Part shown: in pieces, positions 1 to 7,604 of the stretch
Layout: each line of letters starts with the position of its first letter
Numbering within the stretch: position 1 is the first letter of the stretch
Program-made: the position numbers and the translations under genes
The notes under the pieces: model-generated
The model's database searches: none
The model's input: the letters and a program-made list of their open reading frames with translations, nothing else
What the model was told of the DNA's origin: nothing
Assembly: GCF_008704495.1 (NCBI RefSeq)
Contig: NZ_CP023699.1
Span: 6,820,001-6,884,000, forward strand
Source of the DNA: Streptomyces kanamyceticus
GTDB taxonomy: Bacteria > Actinomycetota > Actinomycetes > Streptomycetales > Streptomycetaceae
DNA length: 64,000 nt
Direction: 5' to 3'

Positions 1-1
1 G

Positions 2-265
2 CGGAACCCCGACCTGTCCCCGAAGGCCAAGGGCCTCGCGGCGGCCCTGCGGCAGAACTGGAACATCGACTTCGACGACGCGGGCGCCATCGGCCGCCGC
101 TACCGCCGCCAGGACGAGATCGGCACGCCGTACTGCGTGACGGTCGACTTCGACACCCTGGACGACAACGCGGTCACCGTGCGCGAGCGCGACTCCATGA
201 AGCAGGAGCGCGTCTCCCTCGACCAGATCGAGGGCTACCTCGCGACCCGCCTCGTGGGCTGCTGA
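2..265 (+). CDS. glyS: Glycyl-tRNA synthetase, C-terminal end (partial)
   Basis: The gene enters from the left edge; 87 residues and the TGA stop are visible. The piece contains [17 protein letters not shown] and the run [20 protein letters not shown] followed by DSMKQERV. These are characteristic of the C-terminal anticodon-binding domain of homodimeric class II glycyl-tRNA synthetase, which charges tRNA-Gly in the cytoplasm. The catalytic core lies outside the window. A perfect 15-bp stem-loop follows the stop by about 30 bases. Family assignment is by recognition of conserved residues; start and full length cannot be seen. Confidence 0.93.
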   Translation, partial: RNPDLSPKAKGLAAALRQNWNIDFDDAGAIGRRYRRQDEIGTPYCVTVDFDTLDDNAVTVRERDSMKQERVSLDQIEGYLATRLVGC

Positions 266-296
266 CGGTCGTACGTTCCCTGAGTGAAGCGTTGAG

Positions 297-333
297 GAAG
301 CCCCCGGTTCCGGGTTATGGAACCGGGGGCTTC
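297..333 (+). terminator. Strong stem-loop terminator after glyS
   Basis: A perfect 15-bp inverted repeat, GAAGCCCCCGGTTCC (297-311) and its complement (319-333), encloses a 7-base loop. There is no long T-run, as is common for Streptomyces terminators. It lies just downstream of the glyS stop and should end that transcript. Confidence 0.85.
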
Positions 334-350
334 CGTGCACACTGAGGCGC

Positions 351-563
351 ATGCTTCCAATGACCACGAGCAAGGTCAGCAGATGGGACCAGCACGGGCG
401 CGAGCACGTCGTCCAGGTCCAGCGGGCGGGCATGCAGCGGCAGTTGAGCTGCGTGACCTGCGGGTGGCGCAGGAAGGCGCAGTTCCTGCCGTGGCTCAAG
501 GCCGAGGAACACCTGACGGCGGCGCATCAGGCGACGGTGGATCCGTCGGCCCCGGCTTCGTAG
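351..563 (+). CDS. Small C2H2-type zinc-finger-like protein
   Basis: A 70-residue protein, or 67 residues if the ATG at 360 is used; the purine-rich GAGG at about 344 suits either start. It contains C34-x2-C37 followed by H54 and H59, a C-x2-C-x16-H-x4-H arrangement that could bind one zinc ion. Residues around the pair are CVTCGWRR and the rest is polar and basic. I do not recognise a named family. Similar short CxxC proteins occur near glyS in other streptomycetes as I remember, but this was not checked. The stop codon lies in the first unit of the 16-bp tandem repeat at 557-636. Confidence 0.65.
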   Translation: MLPMTTSKVSRWDQHGREHVVQVQRAGMQRQLSCVTCGWRRKAQFLPWLKAEEHLTAAHQATVDPSAPAS

Positions 564-636
564 GGGGCAGCTTTCGTACGGGGCGGCCTTCGTAGGGATC
601 AGCTTTCGTAGGGGGCAGCCTTCGTAGGGGTCAGCA
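557..636. repeat. Five 16-bp tandem repeats at convergent gene ends
   Basis: Units begin at 557, 573, 589, 605 and 621 with exact 16-bp spacing; consensus TTCGTAGGGGGCAGCT. The first unit contains the TAG stop of the small plus-strand gene, and the third to fifth units form the 3' end of the minus-strand XRE gene. Unit drift is only a few bases, so expansion looks recent. Confidence 0.85.
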
Positions 637-1411
637 CGAGGATCGTCGTGTCCTGCTGCTGCGGGGTGAGCAGCAGCGTCATGCCGTACGTCCGGGGCGT
701 CCGGTCATCCCGTGGCGTGATCTCGACGGTCCGCGACGCGAAGTCGCCGATCGAGCGGCAGGCCCACCAGGCGTCCAGGTCCGGCCGCACGGACCGGAGT
801 TGGTCGGTGAGGCGCCGGAAGCCCTCGTTCCCCGGGCGGCGGTCCGCGCGGGTGCGCAGGTGCCGGTAGAGGTCGATGGCGACGGGCTCCCAGCCGGGCA
901 GCACCCGCTGGTGGCGGGCGTCCCCGACCAGCAGGAGCAGCAGATTGCGCCGCTCCTCGGGGATCAGGGCGGGGTCGGGCCACACGGCGGCGTACGCGCG
1001 GTTGCTCGCGAGGATGTCGAGGGCGGGGCCGAGCAGCAGCGCCGGACTGTCGGGCCAGCTGTCCAGCACGGTGCGCAGGGCGGGGTCGTACGGCGCCTCC
1101 GCACCGCCCGGCGCCGGGGCGAACCCGGCGAGGGCCAGGGCGTGCCGGTGGGCGGCGTCATCGAGGCGCAGGGCGCGGGCGACCGCGTCGAGGACCTGCC
1201 GCGAGGTGTCCACGCGGCCCTGCTCCAGCCAGGTGTACCAGGCCACGGAGACGCCCGAGAGCGCCGCCACCTCCTCGCGGCGCAGCCCTGAGGTGCGCCT
1301 GCGGGCGGTGTGCGGAAGGCCGACGTCGCCGGGGGAGAGGTGCTCGCGGTAGGCGCGCAGGAAGCCGCCGAGGTGCTGCCGGAGGGCGGTGGTCGCCGTC
1401 GTCGTCGCCAT
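599..1411 (-). CDS. XRE-family regulator with MmyB-like sensor domain
   Basis: A 270-residue helix-turn-helix protein. Residues about 10-80 form the XRE DNA-binding domain with the hallmark RRRTSGLRREEVAALSGVS and YTWLEQGR motifs; the remainder matches the MmyB-like ligand-binding domain (LDSWPDSPALLLG, FRRLTDQLR). These regulators typically control a divergent neighbour, here the VOC protein at 1490. A GCCCCA/TGGGGC inverted repeat lies between the two starts. The C-terminus (KAAPYES) is encoded by the 16-bp tandem repeats. The ligand is unknown. Confidence 0.88.
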   Translation of the reverse strand: MATTTATTALRQHLGGFLRAYREHLSPGDVGLPHTARRRTSGLRREEVAALSGVSVAWYTWLEQGRVDTSRQVLDAVARALRLDDAAHRHALALAGFAPAPGGAEAPYDPALRTVLDSWPDSPALLLGPALDILASNRAYAAVWPDPALIPEERRNLLLLLVGDARHQRVLPGWEPVAIDLYRHLRTRADRRPGNEGFRRLTDQLRSVRPDLDAWWACRSIGDFASRTVEITPRDDRTPRTYGMTLLLTPQQQDTTILVLTPTKAAPYES

Positions 1412-1447
1412 GGGCTCAGCCTATGACCCGTACTCACCCCCACAGTT

Positions 1448-1464
1448 GCCCCACTGGTTGGGGC
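1448..1464. promoter_or_regulatory. Inverted repeat in divergent promoter region
   Basis: GCCCCA-N5-TGGGGC lies in the 78-bp gap between the divergent XRE gene (start 1411) and VOC gene (start 1490). Its place fits an operator for the XRE protein. The short arms make this tentative. Confidence 0.4.
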
Positions 1465-1489
1465 GCGCACGGGGCCCGAGGCTTGCCCC

Positions 1490-1915
1490 ATGACCGAAAC
1501 CCCTGTGATGTGGCGCCGCCGCAACGACTCCACGAACCTGCCCGAACCCCGCCCCTTCATCCGCGTCTACACGGGCCCGGGCACCCTGGACGCCCTGGCG
1601 TCGTCCTACGAGCGCCTGCTCGGCACGGAACGCGACATGTGGTTCGCCTACCCCGAGAAGAAGCTGGCCCTCGCCGTGGTGGGCGCCTTCCTCCTGATCG
1701 AGGGCACGGAGGAGACCCTGGCCCCCTTCCGCGCGACGCACGGCACGCTGCTCGTCGACTCGGCGCAGACGTACCTGGACCGCCTGGCCGCGGAGGGCGC
1801 GGAGATCACGGACCCGCTGATCAAGGTCCCGACGGGCTCGGGCTTCACGGCGCGGCACCGGGACGGCACGGTGATCGAGTACGTGGAGCACCGGCCGACG
1901 GGGGAGGGGCTGTAG
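1490..1915 (+). CDS. VOC (glyoxalase/bleomycin-resistance fold) family protein
   Basis: A 141-residue cytosolic protein. Two short repeats, RVYTGPGTLDALASSYERLL near the N-terminus and the later LVDSAQTYLDRLAAEG, with the closing ARHRDGTVIEYVEH, are consistent with a single-chain VOC fold. The family includes lyases, isomerases and resistance-binding proteins; the substrate cannot be deduced. It is divergent from the XRE regulator at 599-1411 and is probably its target. The ATG at 1490 is chosen because the core fold begins shortly after it. The stop overlaps a 13-bp tandem duplication. Confidence 0.7.
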   Translation: MTETPVMWRRRNDSTNLPEPRPFIRVYTGPGTLDALASSYERLLGTERDMWFAYPEKKLALAVVGAFLLIEGTEETLAPFRATHGTLLVDSAQTYLDRLAAEGAEITDPLIKVPTGSGFTARHRDGTVIEYVEHRPTGEGL

Positions 1916-1940
1916 GGGGTCGTAGACGGGGGTCGTAGAC
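1915..1940. repeat. 13-bp tandem duplication at VOC gene stop
   Basis: GGGGGTCGTAGAC occurs twice head to tail (1915-1927 and 1928-1940), beginning at the last base of the VOC stop codon. Each unit contains TAG. Confidence 0.8.
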
Positions 1941-1973
1941 GTCGATGTCAGTGGCGGGCCCTAGGGTCCGCCT

Positions 1974-2621
1974 GTGACTCGGACTCAATCTTCCACCTAC
2001 CTCAGCCAGACGGCGGACGCCTACGACGCCATCGCCACCGTGTACGCGGGAATGGCCCGCGACGACCTCGAAGGCCCCTCGCTCGACCGCGCGTGGATCG
2101 CCGCGTTCGCCGACCAGGTTCTGTCTCAAGGCGCGGGATCTGTCGCGGAGTTGGGCTGCGGCCCCGGCCCCGTGACGGCGCTCCTGCGGGACCTGGGCCT
2201 GGACGCCTTCGGCGTGGACCTGTCGCCGGTGATGATCGGCCTGGCCCGCGAGGCGTACCCGGACATCCGCTTCGAGGTCGGCTCGATGGACGCCCTCGAC
2301 CTGCCGGACGGCGGCCTTTCCGGCGTCGTGTCCTGGTACTCGGTGATCCACACACCCCCGGCGGAACTGCCGCCGTTCTTCGCGGAGTTCCGCCGGATCC
2401 TGGCCCCCGGTGGCCACCTCCTGCTCGCCTTCTTCGAGTCGGAGGGCGCCCCGGTCACGCCGTTCGACCACAAGGTGACCACGGCGTACCGCTGGCCGGT
2501 CGACGGCCTCGCGGAACTGGCGACCGGGTCCGGCTTCACCGAAACCGGCCGCATGCTGCGGGAGCCCCGAGAGGGGGAGCGGTTCCGCAGGGGCCATCTG
2601 CTGATGAAACGGAGTGCTTAG
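1974..2621 (+). CDS. Class I SAM-dependent methyltransferase
   Basis: A 215-residue protein starting at GTG. Motif I is VAELGCGPGPVTALL, followed by LDAFGVDLSP (motif post-I) and the later IRFEVGSMDALDLPDG; this is a Rossmann-fold methyltransferase of the Methyltransf_11/25 type. It would transfer a methyl group from S-adenosylmethionine to an unknown small molecule in the cytosol. It ends three bases before the DUF1330 gene, so the two are probably co-transcribed. Nothing here defines the acceptor. Confidence 0.85.
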   Translation: MTRTQSSTYLSQTADAYDAIATVYAGMARDDLEGPSLDRAWIAAFADQVLSQGAGSVAELGCGPGPVTALLRDLGLDAFGVDLSPVMIGLAREAYPDIRFEVGSMDALDLPDGGLSGVVSWYSVIHTPPAELPPFFAEFRRILAPGGHLLLAFFESEGAPVTPFDHKVTTAYRWPVDGLAELATGSGFTETGRMLREPREGERFRRGHLLMKRSA

Positions 2622-2624
2622 ATC

Positions 2625-2939
2625 ATGTCCGCTTACGTCATAGTCAACGTCGACGTGCTCGACGAGGAGGCCGCTCTGGCCTACGCCCCCGTGGCCCAGA
2701 AGTCGATCCTCGACCACGGCGGCCGCTACCTGGTCGCGGGCCCGACCCCCGACCCCGTAGAAGGCACGTGGGACTCCTCCCGCTTCCTCCTCCTGGAGTT
2801 CCCCGACATGGCCCGGATCAGGGAGTGGTACGACTCCCCGGAGTACCGGCACGCCCGGGAGATCAGGGAGGGCAAGGTCCGGGTGTCACTGCTGTTCGCC
2901 GAGGAGGCACCACCCGAGGGCTTCACCCTCCCGACTTAG
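2625..2939 (+). CDS. DUF1330 family protein
   Basis: A 104-residue ferredoxin-like-fold protein. It opens SAYVIVNVDVLDEEAALAY and contains GGRYLVAGPTPDPVEG, LLLEFPDMARIREWYDSPEY and a basic C-terminal strand, the pattern of the DUF1330 (YciI-like dimeric barrel) family. No enzymatic function is established for the family. It follows the methyltransferase by 3 bp and is likely translated from the same message. Confidence 0.85.
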   Translation: MSAYVIVNVDVLDEEAALAYAPVAQKSILDHGGRYLVAGPTPDPVEGTWDSSRFLLLEFPDMARIREWYDSPEYRHAREIREGKVRVSLLFAEEAPPEGFTLPT

Positions 2940-2979
2940 GTCCATGGCCCCGTACAGATCACCGTGAGGAGACTTCACC

Positions 2980-3492
2980 ATGGGGAACAACAACACTCGA
3001 CCCATGCGCATGAGATTCGCCGCCCTGACGCTGGCCGCCGCCGCTGTCGGCGTCTTCGCGGTGGGCAGCGCGAATGCCGACGCCCCGAGAGCGGCTGCCG
3101 ACACCTCGCAGAAGGGCCGGGTCGAGGTCATCGAACTCCGGCTCAAGGACCTCGCGTACGAGAACGTCGACCTCGGCAAGGCGGGCCCGAGCCTCGGCGA
3201 CATGAGCGCCTACTCGGGCACCGCCGTGGAGAACGGCCGCGAAGTCGGACGGGGGGCCGGGACGTCTCAGGTCGTCCGCGTCGACGGCGACGACGTCACG
3301 TCGCAGGCCGTGATCACGATAGAACTCGAGCGCGGCGCGCTGACGATGCAGTCGCTGCGGCCGGGCGAGGCGAGCTCGCTGGACATGGCCATCACCGGCG
3401 GCACGGGCGACTTCAGGGACGCCCGGGGCACGGTTCGCTACTGGGACATCAACACGCCGCAGGAGAGGCTGCGCGCCGAAATCCTGCACTGA
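2980..3492 (+). CDS. Secreted allene-oxide-cyclase-like barrel protein
   Basis: A 170-residue exported protein. Residues 1-35 form a signal peptide (basic MRMRF start, hydrophobic ALTLAAAAVGVFAVG, cleavage near ANADA). The mature part carries the dirigent/allene-oxide-cyclase-barrel signature: GDMSAYSGTAVENGREVGRG near the middle, then MAITGGTGDFRDARGTV and a final strand. In bacteria the function of this barrel family is unknown. The GAGGAG about 16 bases upstream of 2980 is distant; the ATG at 3004 (MRMRF) is an alternative start. Confidence 0.75.
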   Translation: MGNNNTRPMRMRFAALTLAAAAVGVFAVGSANADAPRAAADTSQKGRVEVIELRLKDLAYENVDLGKAGPSLGDMSAYSGTAVENGREVGRGAGTSQVVRVDGDDVTSQAVITIELERGALTMQSLRPGEASSLDMAITGGTGDFRDARGTVRYWDINTPQERLRAEILH

Positions 3493-3517
3493 GGGAGGGC
3501 GTTGGGTGTTGGACCGT

Positions 3518-3538
3518 CCAGGCCCGAAGACGGCCTGG
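3518..3538. terminator. Possible stem-loop terminator after the barrel protein
   Basis: CCAGGCC and GGCCTGG pair around a 7-base loop about 25 bases after the preceding stop codon. No T-tract follows. Placement fits a terminator. Confidence 0.45.
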
Positions 3539-3676
3539 GCGTTGCCGACGCTGCTTGCCCACTGGGCCCCGGGTGTCGTTCTGAGGGTCAAGCGGCATGG
3601 CGCGTTGGGTGCTTCCTGGTCCGGTCGTCCGCCTTGGCGAGTACTGCGCGCTGAGCGGCGGGGGGCCGTCGCAGGC

Positions 3677-3707
3677 GGGCCCTCGTAATCTGTTGTACGA
3701 AGGGCCC
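3677..3707. promoter_or_regulatory. Imperfect palindrome upstream of MFS pump
   Basis: GGGCCCTCGTA (3677-3687) pairs with TACGAAGGGCCC (3696-3707) apart from one bulged A, across an 8-base centre. It could be an operator or an RNA hairpin in the leader of the exporter gene 314 bases downstream. Confidence 0.4.
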
Positions 3708-4020
3708 CGAGATGTCATACCGTGGTCAGGCTTCTGCGCCGGAGTCTCGGCAGCAGCGGCCGGAGTTCCTGTTCCTTCTGTGTCGATCTTGAGGTGACTT
3801 CTTATTAACCAGGCCATGTAGTCGTCCGTGTTCCCCGCGTGCTGTTGTGTCGCACGTGTCCGGGGGCGGACGTCGCGCTGGCCTGAGTTGCGTCACCCTC
3901 CCCCTGTTTTCTGTCTTTCCCGGGTGCAGCTCTGTCGTCTGCCCCGGGTTTTGTGGTCCCCGGCTCCGGTGCGGCTGTCGGCAGGGCTCCCCGATCCCTT
4001 TGGATCAGGAGTTTCCCGTC

Positions 4021-5502
4021 GTGTCTTCCTCCGCGCTCGACAACGAGCCGCAGCACACCACCCCGCCCCCAACCCAACCCACACCTGGCCTGTCGAAGAT
4101 GGGCCTGGCTGCCTGGATCGCCCTCTTGGTGCTGCTGGGCGCCGAGCTGATGGACATGATCGACCAGTCGGTCGTCCTGACCGCCCTGCCCGCGATCCAG
4201 GAGTCGACTGGTGCCGGACCGGATGCGGTGCAGTGGCTGACCACCGGCTATTCGCTGCCCGTCGCCGTCGGGCTGATCACCGGCGGGCGCCTCGGCGATC
4301 TCTACGGCAGGCGCCGGATCCTCCTCATCGGCACCGTCGTGTTCACCACGGCCTCGCTGCTGTGCGGCCTCGCTGCCGGGCCGGGCGTGCTGATCGGCGC
4401 CCGCGCCCTCCAGGGCGTGGGAGTGGCCATCATGATCCCGCAGGTCCTGGCCACCCTCCACGTCACCTTCGAGGGGCAGAACCGCAGCAAAGTGTTCGGT
4501 CTGTACGGGGCCGTCATGTCGCTCGCCAATGTCCTGGGCCCGGTGATGGGCGGTCTGCTGACCGAGGCGGACCTGTTCGGGCTGTCCTGGCGGCCGATCT
4601 TCCTGGTCAACGTGCCCGTCGGCCTCGCCGTGCTCCTCCTGGGAAGCCGGTTCATCCCCGAGTCGACCGTGAAGAAGGCCGACCGGCTCGACCTGACCGG
4701 CATGCTGCTGTCCGCGCCGGCCATCGTCCTGATCGTCTTCCCGCTCACCGAGGGGCACCTCCATCACTGGCCGCTGTGGTGCTTCGTCCTGCTCGCCGCG
4801 GGCCTTCTCCTCCTCGGTGTCTTCCTGCGCCATCAGCAGCGCAAGCAGGGCAACGCCCCGCTCGTGGCCCTGTCCCTCTTCCGGAGTCGGCAGTTCTCCG
4901 GCGGCATGGCCGCGCAGCTGATGCACGGGCTGCTGTGCGGGCTGTTCTTCATGACCTGGACCCTCTACCTCCAGCGTGGACTGGGCATGAGCCCCTTCCA
5001 TGCGGCCCTGGCCTTCGTGCTGCTCTCCATCGGAGAGCTGGCCGGTGCGACGGTCACGGCGAAGAGCGGCGGGCGCTTCGCCCGCCGCCTGCCGCAGACC
5101 GGAGCCCTCATCACGCTCGCCTCGACGGCTGCCTACGGGTTCCAGGTCGACGCAGGCCAGGCGGACCTGACCCTGCTGGCGATGACCGCTCCGGTGGTAC
5201 TGATCGGGTTCGGCCTCGGCATGGTCGGCGGCCCGCTCGCCGACATGTCGCTGGCCAGGGTCCCGCACGAGGACGCCGGGTCGGCCTCGGGCCTGTTCAA
5301 CACCGTCATGCACCTGGGCATCGCCCTCGGCACCGCGCTGACCGCCCTGGTGTTCTTCGCCACCACCGGCGGCTCACCCGACGCCGGACCCAACCGCGAC
5401 GCGTTCGTCAACGTGCTGTGGTGGGTCGGTAGCCTCGTCGCCCTGCTGTGGGCCCTGATGTTCTGCCTGCCCAAGCGGGCGGACAGCGCGGCCGACTACT
5501 GA
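4021..5502 (+). CDS. DHA2-type MFS drug exporter (14 TM)
   Basis: A 493-residue membrane transporter. GTG at 4021 is preferred because AGGAG sits 10 bases upstream; an in-frame ATG at 3847 would add a cysteine-rich stretch unlike the family. It shows DHA2 signature A, GGRLGDLYGRRR, after TM2, and the antiporter motif GAVMSLANVLGPVMGG in TM5. The first TM has ELMDMIDQSVVLTALP, typical of proton-driven multidrug exporters. The substrate is unknown. A strong terminator follows at 5518. The long leader suggests post-initiation control, but no regulator gene is adjacent. Confidence 0.88.
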   Translation: MSSSALDNEPQHTTPPPTQPTPGLSKMGLAAWIALLVLLGAELMDMIDQSVVLTALPAIQESTGAGPDAVQWLTTGYSLPVAVGLITGGRLGDLYGRRRILLIGTVVFTTASLLCGLAAGPGVLIGARALQGVGVAIMIPQVLATLHVTFEGQNRSKVFGLYGAVMSLANVLGPVMGGLLTEADLFGLSWRPIFLVNVPVGLAVLLLGSRFIPESTVKKADRLDLTGMLLSAPAIVLIVFPLTEGHLHHWPLWCFVLLAAGLLLLGVFLRHQQRKQGNAPLVALSLFRSRQFSGGMAAQLMHGLLCGLFFMTWTLYLQRGLGMSPFHAALAFVLLSIGELAGATVTAKSGGRFARRLPQTGALITLASTAAYGFQVDAGQADLTLLAMTAPVVLIGFGLGMVGGPLADMSLARVPHEDAGSASGLFNTVMHLGIALGTALTALVFFATTGGSPDAGPNRDAFVNVLWWVGSLVALLWALMFCLPKRADSAADY

Positions 5503-5517
5503 TCCAGTTCGCGGCCC

Positions 5518-5563
5518 GCGCCTTACAAGGTCCCCGACAGCATCGGGGGGCCTTGTAAGGCGC
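5518..5563. terminator. Strong bidirectional stem-loop
   Basis: GCGCCTTACAAGG (5518-5530) and its exact complement (5551-5563) form a 13-bp outer stem, with a CCCCGA/TCGGGG inner stem. It terminates the MFS transcript and marks the left limit of the following island. Confidence 0.88.
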
Positions 5564-5651
5564 CCGTGGCGGCCGCCGCCCGGTTCCCGGCTGGCCATCT
5601 GGCCCACGCCGGGTCCTTCTCTGACCCGCAAGCGGTGGGTGTGGGATGTGG

Positions 5652-5685
5652 ACCCACGGTGACTCGCGCCACGACGGTTTTCAAG
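5652..5685 (-). repeat. Left 34-bp direct repeat, tRNA-Ser-like fragment (att-like)
   Basis: This 34-base segment recurs at 8987-9020 in the same orientation with one mismatch. Its complement reads as the 3' half of a class II tRNA: anticodon TGA region, long variable arm and T-stem (GTGGG/CCCAC across 5641-5657). The T-loop is altered and no 5' half exists, so it is not a functional tRNA. Such 3' fragments are what integrative elements leave at attachment sites. Confidence 0.75.
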
Positions 5686-5805
5686 AACGTGCGCCTCACC
5701 GGCGGGATAGGCACTCTGACCTGCCTTTACGCCGCCTTCCGCTGGGGCCACGAGCACTGGTGGTCCACACCTGGTCCACTGGCTCCGGCTCGCGCCCTGT
5801 CCTCA

Positions 5806-6276
5806 TCAACCGAGATACGGCTGCTCGCGGTGTTCCAGGAAATGCCCGAGCCTGAGCCGCTGGGTGTGATGCATCGGCAGTTCCCCAAGCTCGTCCGAAG
5901 GGACGAATCGGAGTTCGGTCGACTCGTCGGAAATCGCGAGCTGGCCACCGACGATCCGAGCGGTGAAGCACACGTTGAACTGCCGCCGGACCTCGCCGTC
6001 CGTGTACTCGATGATGTGCTTCGGATCGGTGTACGTACCGACCAATCCCGTGATCTCCACGTCCAGGCCGGTCTCTTCCTTGACCTCGCGGACCGCCGTG
6101 CCGGGCAGAGAATCGGTGAGATCCATCCCGCCTCCCGGCATCGCCCACAGATCGTTGTCCCGGCGGCGCTGGAGCAGGATGCGCCCCTGGTCATCGGTGA
6201 CGACCGCGGAGGCCGCGACAACCAAGCTGTTCGGCTCAGGCGCGTTCGGATCGTCGTAGTACTCGGTCCGCGCCAT
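5806..6276 (-). CDS. Nudix hydrolase (island copy 1)
   Basis: A 156-residue protein from the ATG at 6276, chosen because AGGAAGG lies 7 bases upstream; a GTG six bases earlier is less well placed. The Nudix box is at residues 49-70, ending REVKEETG with both catalytic glutamates. The early glutamate of the G-x5-E part is aspartate (D55). It would cleave a nucleoside-diphosphate derivative; the substrate is unknown. The gene is the first inside the left direct repeat and reads toward it. Confidence 0.82.
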   Translation of the reverse strand: MARTEYYDDPNAPEPNSLVVAASAVVTDDQGRILLQRRRDNDLWAMPGGGMDLTDSLPGTAVREVKEETGLDVEITGLVGTYTDPKHIIEYTDGEVRRQFNVCFTARIVGGQLAISDESTELRFVPSDELGELPMHHTQRLRLGHFLEHREQPYLG

Positions 6277-6419
6277 GGTCACCCTTCCTGCTGTACCGGC
6301 TCCGCCGTCGCCATTGCAGCGGAGGGAACTCCCGCCAGTCTGACGCGAGAAGGGCCGAACCTGCGTCTGGTCTCCGATCGGTCCGAGATCCTGGAGACCG
6401 ATCGAGAGGGGCCGCAGGT

Positions 6420-6953
6420 ATGGAGTGGAAGACTCACGGTGAGCGGCAGGTCTACACCAACAAGTGGGTGAATCTGTGTCTGGTCGACGTCCAACAACCT
6501 GACGGACACAGGTGGGAGTACCACGTCGTTCGCCTTCGGCACTTGGCCGTTGCCACCGTGGTGAACGATCGACAAGAGGTCCTGATGATGTGGCGGCATC
6601 GCTTCATCACGAACTCCTGGGCCTGGGAGTTGCCCATGGGTCTGGTGGAGGAGGGCGAGACCCCCGAAGAGGCGGCGGCCCGCGAAGTCCTGGAGGAGAC
6701 GGGCTACCAGCCTGGCCCCGTCAAATCCCTCATCTACGCCGAGCCCGCCAACGGGATCACTGATTCACAGCACCACGTCTTCCGCATCGACGGCGCCACC
6801 TACGCAGGCCCGCCGACCGAGAAGAACGAGTCCGACCGCATCGAGTGGGTCCCCCTCTCGGAGGTGCGAGGGATGATCGACCGCAAGGAGATCGTGAGCA
6901 GTGGATCGCTCGTGGGTCTTCTCTACCTGCTGATGGACGAATCGATCCGCTGA
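6420..6953 (+). CDS. Nudix hydrolase, ADP-ribose-pyrophosphatase-like (island copy 2)
   Basis: A 177-residue protein. The Nudix box spans residues 74-95 with intact G-x5-E-x7-REVLEETG. The preceding YHVVRLRHLAVATVV and RHRFITNSWAWELPMG resemble ADP-sugar pyrophosphatases of the NudF type. It would hydrolyse ADP-ribose or a related sugar nucleotide in the cytosol. It is divergent from copy 1. In my recollection, Nudix genes of this type are frequent passengers on actinomycete integrative elements. Confidence 0.82.
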   Translation: MEWKTHGERQVYTNKWVNLCLVDVQQPDGHRWEYHVVRLRHLAVATVVNDRQEVLMMWRHRFITNSWAWELPMGLVEEGETPEEAAAREVLEETGYQPGPVKSLIYAEPANGITDSQHHVFRIDGATYAGPPTEKNESDRIEWVPLSEVRGMIDRKEIVSSGSLVGLLYLLMDESIR

Positions 6954-7011
6954 CCGACAAGCCCTCGTCAGCCTCATGAACTGATCGCCCACGTTAGCGA
7001 TCATGATTTGG

Positions 7012-7497
7012 CTACGCTGGCGGCTCGCCGTGTTCGAGGTAGGCGGCCCGTCCTTCGCTTCGCGCGATCACGGCGCGCTTCACTCTGCGGGCCAGCCTGG
7101 GGATCAGCAGCTCATCGAAGTCTTCCGCCGGGTGGAACTCGGCGGCCAGCAGCTCGTCAGAGGCGAGCTTGATCAACGCTGCGGCGTCCGCGTTCAGTTC
7201 GCCGCCGTCGAAGATGTAGAGGACCTTGTCGCCCTCGCCGGGGTTCGGTGCCCAGTCGGTCACCAGGAGCGGGCCGATGGCCGGTGTGATGCCTAGCTCC
7301 TCCTCGACTTCGCGGCGGCACGCGGCCAAGGGGGATTCGCCCGTCTCGATGTACCCGCCGGGGATCTCCCACACCGGCTTGTACGAGGGGCGGACCAGCA
7401 ACACGCGTCCCTGGGCATCGAAGAACAGGGCGCCCGCTGCCATCCGCGGTCGCGCCATCCGTTGCTCGTGCTCGTGCTCGTGCTCGTTCTCGGCCAT
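7012..7497 (-). CDS. Nudix hydrolase with His/Glu-rich N-terminus (island copy 3)
   Basis: A 161-residue protein. The Nudix box at residues 48-69 (GYIETGESPLAACRREVEEELG) is complete, and the C-terminal part is helical and charged. Residues 5-12 alternate Glu and His from a GCTCGT hexamer repeat, so the original start may be the internal Met14. The substrate is unknown. It converges on copy 2, with 58 bases between stops. Confidence 0.82.
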   Translation of the reverse strand: MAENEHEHEHEQRMARPRMAAGALFFDAQGRVLLVRPSYKPVWEIPGGYIETGESPLAACRREVEEELGITPAIGPLLVTDWAPNPGEGDKVLYIFDGGELNADAAALIKLASDELLAAEFHPAEDFDELLIPRLARRVKRAVIARSEGRAAYLEHGEPPA

Positions 7498-7604
7498 GGC
7501 ACGAGCCTACTGACCATGGCAGCCAAGGCTTGAGTCGACCATTCCACCGTCGGGACACCGCTCCTCGTGTGACACTCGGCCTCACCGAGTGAGGGGGTCA
7601 CACA

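Larger units (their letters stand above)
3493..4020 (+). other. Long leader/intergenic region before the MFS pump
   Basis: Over 500 bases without a convincing gene. A CCAGGCC/GGCCTGG hairpin (3518-3538) may end the previous transcript. An imperfect inverted repeat, GGGCCC-TCGTA / TACGA-A-GGGCCC, lies at 3677-3707. From about 3720 the sequence is richer in T than its surroundings. GTG-ACT-TCT-TAT-TAA near 3797 could encode a four-residue leader, but its ribosome site is poor. A 5' leader of up to 300 bases would fit attenuation control of the pump; this is inference. Confidence 0.5.

Noticed and set aside
3847..4020. N-terminal extension of the MFS pump from ATG 3847
   Set aside because: It would add a cysteine-rich, non-membrane segment unlike the family; AGGAG precedes GTG 4021.
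5641..5700. Functional tRNA-Ser gene
   Set aside because: Only the 3' half is recognisable; the 5' half, acceptor stem and a correct anticodon stem are missing. Same for 8970-9035.
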